DNA of 64,000 nucleotides. Origin: Dryas octopetala. Taxonomy: Eukaryota; Streptophyta; Magnoliopsida; Rosales; Rosaceae. Position numbers and translations under genes: made by a program. Shown piece by piece: positions 57,717-64,000 of the stretch. Under the pieces are notes generated by a model. The model was not told the origin of the DNA and made no database searches. It saw only the letters and a list, made by a program, of their open reading frames with translations. Each line of letters opens with the position of its first letter. Position 1 is the first letter of the stretch. Location: contig OY992835.1 in the NCBI GenBank assembly GCA_963921425.1, positions 10,788,001 through 10,852,000 of the forward strand, given 5' to 3'.

Positions 57717-59350
57717 TCACCAGATATCTCCTAATGAAGATGACTTTGACGAATTGAAGATAGATATCCTTTGCCTCTTGTTTGAAAGTGTGGTTCCGAA
57801 GAACTCCTGTGAAGCAGAAAATTTATCAAGTATAGACCTAAGGGCCTGGTGAACAGAGCTTGCAAGCAACTGACGGACTTCATCACCTCCAATGTTCTCT
57901 TCTTTGCAGCTAGTCATCACAAAAACATTCTTCATTCTTCCTCCCAAGGTTGCAATCTCGGCCTTCATTATTATAAGATGAAGAGAATCAAGTGCTTGTC
58001 TTATATCAGACAGAAGTCCAGGTTTATAATCACAACATAGAGAAACTCTAATTGAATAAGGCGTTCCATCCAATCCACCTTCCCCTTGTTCAACCCTTAA
58101 TTCATCTATGTCCTTTGGTATGAAACAATCTTCACTAGCTTCAGATGCTTTCCTCTGCAGCTGTTTCAAGTGGCTGATTACTTCAGCAAGAATTGATGCC
58201 TTGTCCATCTGTCAGTTCAAATTACCAAATTCAGCTATACAATTAGAATGAACAAAGAAAACCAAAATTTGAACCATTATGGTGGTGGTATCCATTGGAA
58301 CTGACAATAAAGGGAATAGTGTCAACTTCTAAGGGCCCATGTTTGAGACGGTTAATACCAACATATACCTTTCATTTTTTTAATAACAAGCCAAGAAAAA
58401 AAGAATTCCATGTATATCCAAAAACGTGAAGTCATGGAAAATTGTTTTAAATTCATTTTACAGGGATGTTCAAAGACCTTCACATAACCTGTGTTTCTGA
58501 ACATCCATCACACAGTGCAGCCATGATGCACGGCAAGACTCCAAAGAGAATAAAAACTAAATGAGACTATGGAAAAACCTGTAATTTGTTCACCTTTTCA
58601 AACCAAAGTAGTAATTTATATTTATGAAAAGTCCAATTAAGTATTACACTGTCAAAAATGTACCTGAATCAAATGAAACAAAGCAATAAATACATTTTGT
58701 GATCAGCTAGTAATTGGTTATCCCCAGCCAAAATTCACTTTAAATATATTTCAATAGTTTACAGAAAAAAGTTGACCAATGTTATTAAACATCTAAACTG
58801 ATCATTGTATAAATATGTCACACAAAAGAACTGCCAAAAACAATTGGCATGCAAACCATTGCAGCATATATTACCATATACCAAAAGCTTTTAAGAATTC
58901 AAAGTACTCAATTTAAAAACAAAAAAGGAAAAACAAAGAAAGACCCATGTAATATACTATTTTCAGAGTTAATCACCCATTTCTCACTATAGTCAGACAA
59001 ATTGAAAGTAGAGCAAATTCAAGTTCAAACCAAACATAAACAACAACACAAACCTTCTTTGCGCCCGGTACTAAGCTCCGAAGTGTATCAAGGTGCGCAT
59101 TAATCCTCGCTCTGCGCCTCTTCTCTGCCTCCCTATGATTCTTCAGAGCCTCCGTGGTTCTCTCCGTCGACACCCCTTCACTATCCAACTTCACCGGAGC
59201 CTCCTCCGCAAGCTCTCCTCTCACACCATCCAAAACCAAACCCGAATACGAAGCCGACCCATTTCTTATCTCGGAATTTACTAAACACCCACTGCTCATT
59301 CTCGCAGAACCAGAGCTATACCAGCCTGAACTCCAAGAAAACGGTTCCAT
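57717..59350 (-). CDS. bHLH transcription factor, bHLH106/107/30 (AIG1) type
   Basis: Two exons, 59350-59054 and 58208-57717, join in phase 0 (GAKK to MDKASILAEV) to give 262 residues, close to the bHLH106/107 length. The bHLH domain spans about 68-117. The basic region NHREAEKRRRARIN has the H72-E76-R80 triad of E-box binders, followed by LDTLRSLVPG (helix 1) and KASILAEVISHLKQLQ (helix 2). The C-terminal part (PYSIRVSLCCDYKPGLLSDI and the following LHLIIMKAEIATLGGRMKNV) is the ACT-like dimerisation fold of this subfamily. It ends in a Ser-rich tail. Known relatives act in stress, salt and growth responses. The 845-bp intron has no other coding signal. A GC-rich foldback transposon lies about 690 bp upstream of the start. 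Confidence 0.92.
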
Positions 59351-60030
59351 AATCAGGCAATAAGCGAAGGGTATGAGTGTAAATTTAGGGAAAACAGGTG
59401 AGCAAGAGAGTGAAACCAGGAGGCAGATTTGGCGGAGAGGACCTGAAAGTGGCAGTGCTTGTTGTTGTTGGTCCGCTTGTTACTGTAACTTCCATTAGGC
59501 AAAGAAGACAAAGCTGTTTTAGTGTTTGCTTTGAAAGGTGGCTGTTTAGTGGGTAAGTGTCAGCATTTTCTTTCTACTTTGTGTTGTTGGGTTTGAGCTG
59601 TTTTGGACTATTATGTGGAAAACCAAAACCCAATTGCAGAATTGTGAGAGAAGCAGGAAAATCGAAGGCTTTGAAAGTGGTCAGTGACAGTGTTTACACT
59701 ATGGTGTATGAGATTGAAAGGTGAAGGGTGTTGATGTTGGAAGTGCTGCGTTTGTGGAAAGAACCACCAAGGCATTAAACAATTCCAAACAAGTAAAGGC
59801 TAGTCAAGTAGTCATACTGTGATGGACCGGGTCGGGCTCATTTTCTGGGCCAGACCTTGGCCCAGCTCAGTCCGGCAGATAATCGGAAGATATCGAACCG
59901 AATCGGCCGAGTCAGTTGTTGCATGATGCTTGGGCTAAACTTGCCCATATGGATTGGGTAAACGGGTCAACTGAGCAGTTCATTGGGCTGACCCAATTGA
60001 GCCCATTTTGGGCTGTTTACAAGTGTTCAA
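59351..60030 (-). promoter_or_regulatory. Promoter region of the bHLH gene
   Basis: About 680 bp between the ATG and the foldback element. No plain TATA box in the first 150 bp. Otherwise unremarkable. Confidence 0.4.
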
Positions 60031-60039
60031 TAAATTACT

Positions 60040-60825
60040 GAGGGGGGCTATTCAGATCACCCAAAACCACTAAGTTGACCACCCTCATAAATTTTTGCCC
60101 ATTTTGCCCCTGCATGCCCATTCTTCAATTTTGGCCGGCCACTCCTCCCCGCCGCCGGCACAACCCCACCCCCTCCCCACCGCCGACGTGACCCCACCCC
60201 TCCTCTTCGCCGGTCGACCCCACCCCTCCCCATTGCTGGCGCGACCCACCCACCCTGATCTCCCTTCTCTCTCTCTTCCCTCTTTCTGCCTCCCTCCCTC
60301 ACCAGACCACCATGGGTGGCCGGCGCGACCCCCGATCTGGAGGTCTATGGGGTCGCGTCGGCCACCCATGGTGGTCCGGTGAAGGAGGGAGGCAGAGAGA
60401 GGGAAGAAGGCAGAGAGAGGGAAGAGAGAGAGAAGGGAGATCGGGGGTGGGTGGGTCGCGCCGGCGATGGGGAGGGGTAGGGTCGCGCCGGCGATGGGAG
60501 GGGTGGGGTTGCGCTGGCGGCTGGGAGGGGTGGGGTTGCGTCGGCCACCCATGGTGGTCCAGTGAGGGAGGGAGGCAGAGAGAGGGGAGAGAGAGGGAAG
60601 AAGGCAGAGAGAGGGGAGATCGGGGTGGGTGGGTCGCGCCGGCGATGGGGAGGGGTGGGGTCGATCGGCGAAGGGGAGGGGCGGGGTCCCGCCGGCGGTG
60701 GGGTTGCGCCGGCGGTGGGGAGGGGTGGCCGGCCAAAATTGGAGAATGGGCATGCAGGGGCAAAATGGGCAAAAATTTGTGAGGGTAGTCAACTTAGTGG
60801 TTTTGGGTGGTCTGAATAGCCCCCC
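60040..60825. mobile_element. GC-rich foldback element with 9-bp target duplication (Mutator-like)
   Basis: TAAATTACT flanks both sides (60031-60039 and 60826-60834). The outer ~120 bp are inverted repeats with few differences (GGGGGGCTATTCAGA...CACC, then AACCACTAAGTTGAC). The interior is made of inverted and direct copies of ACCATGGGTGGCC and CGGCGATGGGGAGGGGT type units, so almost the whole element can fold back. Its strong GC content, unlike the AT-rich flanks, gives long but spurious open frames on both strands. No transposase. Confidence 0.88.
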
Positions 60826-60834
60826 TAAATTACT

Positions 60835-62637
60835 AGGCTACATCTAAAATCTATTGCTCCTTTGTTTTTTGTTTTTGTTTTTTTTTTTTTGAGAAAAGAA
60901 TAAGGAGGCTGTTGGACTTGCTCATCTAGGTCACACCTTGGACTTAGGTCTCTACTATTTTGAAATGGCTCCTGATCTCTGTGAGCAATTGCTGATCGAT
61001 GACTTAGAAATCGTCCAAAAAAAAAAATACTTTACTTGACAAATTGAAGACCCAAATTTGTTATCTTAAAATGCTTCAACACACTTTACAAACTCCATTA
61101 ATTCTTGATTTGCTATCTTAATTTTGTGTAGCTTTTTTGTGCTCTTAATAAATCACTATATGCAATTTTATAATAAAAATATTTTGAAGAGCCACATTTC
61201 ATTCGACTGCTCAGCTGAGTGAAAATATGCTCAGGAAATTGATAACTAATTTGCAGAGGTACTCGACTACAAAAATGTGTGTTTTGCTTTTTTTTTTTTT
61301 AAGCAAGGTATAAGAAAAAATTACAACGAAAAAGCTTTATACAGGTATCTACAACAAAATTTGCTTCTCTAATAATATGCTTAAAGGTGATGACTCCAAA
61401 GATAGTAGAACTTGATGTCATTAATGATAGTTCTACTGCGTTACAGTATAAAACACTTGTCATTGATGCAATTTATAAGAATCTTTTGAGTCTCCTTCAA
61501 CTATAATGTTGAGGTAACCAGCATTACGAGCATTTCACAAACTATCACATAATGGTTTAACCTTCGTGACCAAAAAATCTGTTAGTCCAATCTTTTTGGG
61601 CCCCACAAGGTGTATTTCGCTTTTGCAACTTTTTTTTTTTCTTTTTTTTTACTAAGAAAATTAAATTACAAAACAAAACTCAGACTACAAATCTGTGTGG
61701 TCCAAATTGAAAGTCGAGATAACATCAGACTACAAATCTGCATATGCTCTAATTTGCTTTCTTTTATTTTTCCTTACATTTTTTTGGTTTATGCGAGTGT
61801 TTGTTGAACAAAGATTTTGTGTTTTTTCTTTATTATTTCTCACAATAAATACGCTACAATAATTTTGTTTGGAAGACAACCTACCTCATCGCCAAAGATG
61901 CTCTATAGGACATGCTGCATTAACTACTAAACCCCATTTTGTTCTCACAATCTCACCTGTCATTTCTTCTCACATTATTTTTGCTTTTCTTTTTTGGGTA
62001 ATTTAATTGAATAATCCCTTTTAATATACAATAAGTTTTTTTTGACCCTCCCCTCTCAAAACTTACTTTATAAACCCTTTTACCTGTGAAATGTCAAATT
62101 TACCCTTGCAATAAAAAGCCTGACCTTATGTAGACCGCTCATTCGACCGAAAATTCGACTATCTTCCTCACCTCTTCTGACGACCGCGCATTCCACAACT
62201 GGACCAAAAAATTCTCTCCTCTTATGGCGACCATCTTCTTCACCTTTCACATTTAAAAGTTCAGATTTGGGTCTTCTTCTTCATGGTTAGCCCAACCCAT
62301 TCCTTTGTCCTCTCTCACCCTCTCTCTCATCCGAGTTTCTCTCTCCCACCCCCAAAAAATCTGACTTGCAAATCTAAGAAACCCTCATTTCGATTCCAAG
62401 CTTGTAGCCCAACCTTTCGATTCTAAGCTTTCACTTTAGCCTTCGATCAGAGAAGGGGAGAGAGATAGAGATATGAGATGATGGGTCACTGGCCGGTGAT
62501 GGAGGGGAAGGTTTGGGTTGTCGCTCTCCATGACTGTTGCATGATGAAGGTAAAGGAGGGTTTGTCTACTGCAGGAAGAAGGTGCAACAACTGGTGGATT
62601 ATTTGATTGAATTTTTTGTCTACACACATATATATAT
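60835..62637. other. AT-rich spacer
   Basis: No gene recognised. The short repeat CAGACTACAAATCTG (61680 and 61727) is a local duplication. The segment 62120-62470 is less AT-rich but carries no convincing frame. Confidence 0.35.
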
Positions 62638-63033
62638 AGGCTCCTTCCGTTGAGGTATACTTCATCTTGAACATGATGAGGTATGACTTGTGTGACCTAA
62701 TCTGCATTGTAATTTGATGATCGAAGCCGTCTATTTTATAAGTCTCTATACAAGGATCATCTTTCAAAAAATTAGGTAAATCGGAAACCATTAAGACATC
62801 TAATTGTGATAGAATAAATATATGAATGTATGAATTCCATTAACACTTGAAATGATGGCCCTTTAATCAAATAGTTAAATAATTTTTAATTTATCTAATT
62901 TTTTGTAAGGATGATCCTTGTATATAGACTTAAAAAATAGACGGCTTCAATCATCGAATTACAATGCAGAATGAGTTCCACAAGTCATACCTCATCATGT
63001 TTAAGTTGAGGCATATCTCAATGGAAGAGGCCT
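62638..63033. mobile_element. Palindromic MITE, copy 1 of a local family
   Basis: The ends AGGCTCCTTCCGTTGAGGTA and complement AGGCCTCTTCCATTGAGATA are inverted repeats that continue into ATGATGAGGTATGACTTGTG. The inner part is also self-complementary (AGGATCATC..TTAGGTAAAT near 62753). It inserted into a TA-rich tract, flanked on both sides by TATATATA. Confidence 0.8.
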
Positions 63034-63087
63034 ATATATATATAAGAGTATTTCTCAACGGAAGAGACATGTATATATATATATATA
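63034..63087. other. TA-rich linker between two MITEs
   Basis: Includes a 20-bp piece (TATTTCTCAACGGAAGAGAC, 63050-63069) that looks like a further end of the same MITE family. Confidence 0.5.
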
Positions 63088-63488
63088 CAGACTCATTCTA
63101 TTGAGGTATATTTCAACTTATTTATGTTAAGGTATACCCTATTAGGGCCCACACGAGTCGTTTTGTGTCGATCCAAACCGTTCATTTTTTACATCTTCAT
63201 TAATAGATCATTCTTGCAAAAAATTAGCCAAATCAAAAATCATTTGCCTATCTAACTTTGATCTAATAAATGGACGAACAAAATATTTTCGATGAAACTG
63301 TCCATTTGTTTTATCAAAGTTAGATAGGTAAATAATTTCTGATTTGACTAATTTTTTGTAAGGATGATTTATCAATGAAGATGATCGTTGCAAACGGTTC
63401 AAATCGACACAAAATGACTCGCGTGTGCCCCAACAAGTTATACCTCAACATAAATAAGTTAAGATATACCTTAATAAAAGAAGCCAAT
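63088..63488. mobile_element. Palindromic MITE, copy 2 of the local family
   Basis: Inverted ends (CATTCTATTGAGGTATATTT at the left, complement of the TATACCTTAATAAAAG region at the right) and inverted inner arms (GCCTATCTAACTTTGAT near 63246 versus ATCAAAGTTAGATAGG near 63316). Same general plan and TA-rich target as the copy at 62638, but strongly diverged. Confidence 0.75.
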
Positions 63489-63753
63489 AAAGTCATATAT
63501 ATATATATATGTAAGAATGTAAGATGTATTTTTGTTTGGAAAAATGTAAAAGGATTAGAAATGTAAATTTTGAGAAAGGAGAGTTAAAAAAGCTTATTGC
63601 ATATTAAAAGGGGTATTGAATTATATTACTTTTGTTTTTTTGTGTTTTTTTTTCTCCAATAAACAAATATTCATTTTTATCTCAATTACCCCAAGTGACT
63701 CAGAAGTCAGAAGAGTCACAAGACTCACAACTAGCAAAACGACAAAAAGAAAC
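63489..63753. other. Distal promoter region of the right-edge gene
   Basis: AT-rich up to about 63690, then more balanced. Nothing specific seen. Confidence 0.3.
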
Positions 63754-63853
63754 ACTCCAACTCCACCCGAACACAAATACCTCCACTATAAAAACCTGCT
63801 TAAACTCCGACTCCACCCCAACACAAATACCTCCACTATAAAAACCTGCTTAA
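63754..63853 (+). promoter_or_regulatory. Duplicated core promoter with two TATA boxes
   Basis: A 50-bp unit (ACACAAATACCTCCACTATA, then AAAACCTGCTTAAACTCC) occurs twice in tandem. Each copy has a CTATAAAA box, at 63787-63794 and 63837-63844. The ATG at 63911 is about 75 bp after the second box. Confidence 0.75.
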
Positions 63854-63910
63854 ACTCCAACTCCAACCCTTTGTTGCTCACTGCCTCTCTTTGCTTTCTC
63901 CCAGTCAACA

Positions 63911-64000
63911 ATGGCGGCCGCCACTTCCTCTTTCTCTCCTGTCCTTTCTGCCCCACCATCATCCTCAGCCTCCAAAACCCATGTGGGTTCCTCCACTCTA
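63911..64000 (+). CDS. 5' end of a gene with a plastid-transit-like N terminus (cut by window edge)
   Basis: Reads MAAATSSFSPVLSAPPSSSA then SKTHVGSSTL to the edge, still open. The Ala/Ser/Thr-rich, acid-free start is what chloroplast transit peptides look like. It follows a TATA-bearing promoter with a C/T-rich leader. The product cannot be named from 30 residues. Confidence 0.7.
   Translation, partial: MAAATSSFSPVLSAPPSSSASKTHVGSSTL

Noticed and set aside
60057-60847. Many overlapping 60-235 codon frames on both strands
   Set aside because: GC-rich inverted repeats of the foldback element. Pro/His/Arg/Gly repeats with no domain.

Overview
This is a nuclear window from a flowering plant, most likely a woody eudicot. 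The evidence is small phase-matched GT-AG introns, plant-only families (a SAG39-type papain-like protease, an ABCG10-like half transporter, a plant bHLH with an ACT-like tail, a strictosidine-synthase-like gene), AT-rich spacers and many small TIR transposons. Rosaceae is a guess from overall resemblance and nothing in the window proves it.

Layout. 0-2 kb: 5' end of an IPI1/TEX10-like ribosome-biogenesis gene (minus strand), divergent from a small lysine-rich gene. 2-40 kb: a decayed tandem cluster built from repeated copies of two neighbouring gene types, a SAG39-like cysteine protease and an unrecognised lysine/glutamate-rich protein (called the K-rich family here). Only the protease at 3958-5093 is intact. 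The copy at 14085 has a nonsense codon and a frameshift, the copy at 31060 has lost most of exon 2, the inverted copy at 38150-35772 has a 4-bp frameshift and a transposon in its intron, and 19520 is an exon scrap. K-rich copies lie at 2215, 5836 (fragment), 21700/24181 (split by a transposon), 26778, 33068 (frameshifted) and 39981 (minus strand, intact). The cluster is interrupted by a strictosidine-synthase-like pseudogene, a Prp3 splicing-factor pseudogene, a SINE, hAT-like and Mutator-like non-autonomous elements with recognisable target-site duplications, and LTR remnants.

41-57 kb: an hAT-like element, a LINE RNase H scrap, then two tandem intronless ABCG10-like half transporters (45405-47237 and 54670-56499). 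They are separated by a repeat-rich spacer holding a perfect 102-bp triplication and a duplicated minisatellite block. 57.7-59.4 kb: a two-exon bHLH gene on the minus strand. 60-63.5 kb: a GC-rich foldback element with a 9-bp target duplication and two related palindromic MITEs. The right edge holds the first codons of a gene with a plastid-transit-like N terminus and a duplicated TATA-bearing promoter.

The most interesting biology is in the protease cluster. One damaged copy (31060-31506) keeps a clean reading frame for signal peptide plus I29 inhibitory propeptide only, behind a conserved promoter with a good TATA box. It could make a stand-alone propeptide inhibitor of its own protease family. 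Two sister genes would encode almost the same product if their single intron were retained.
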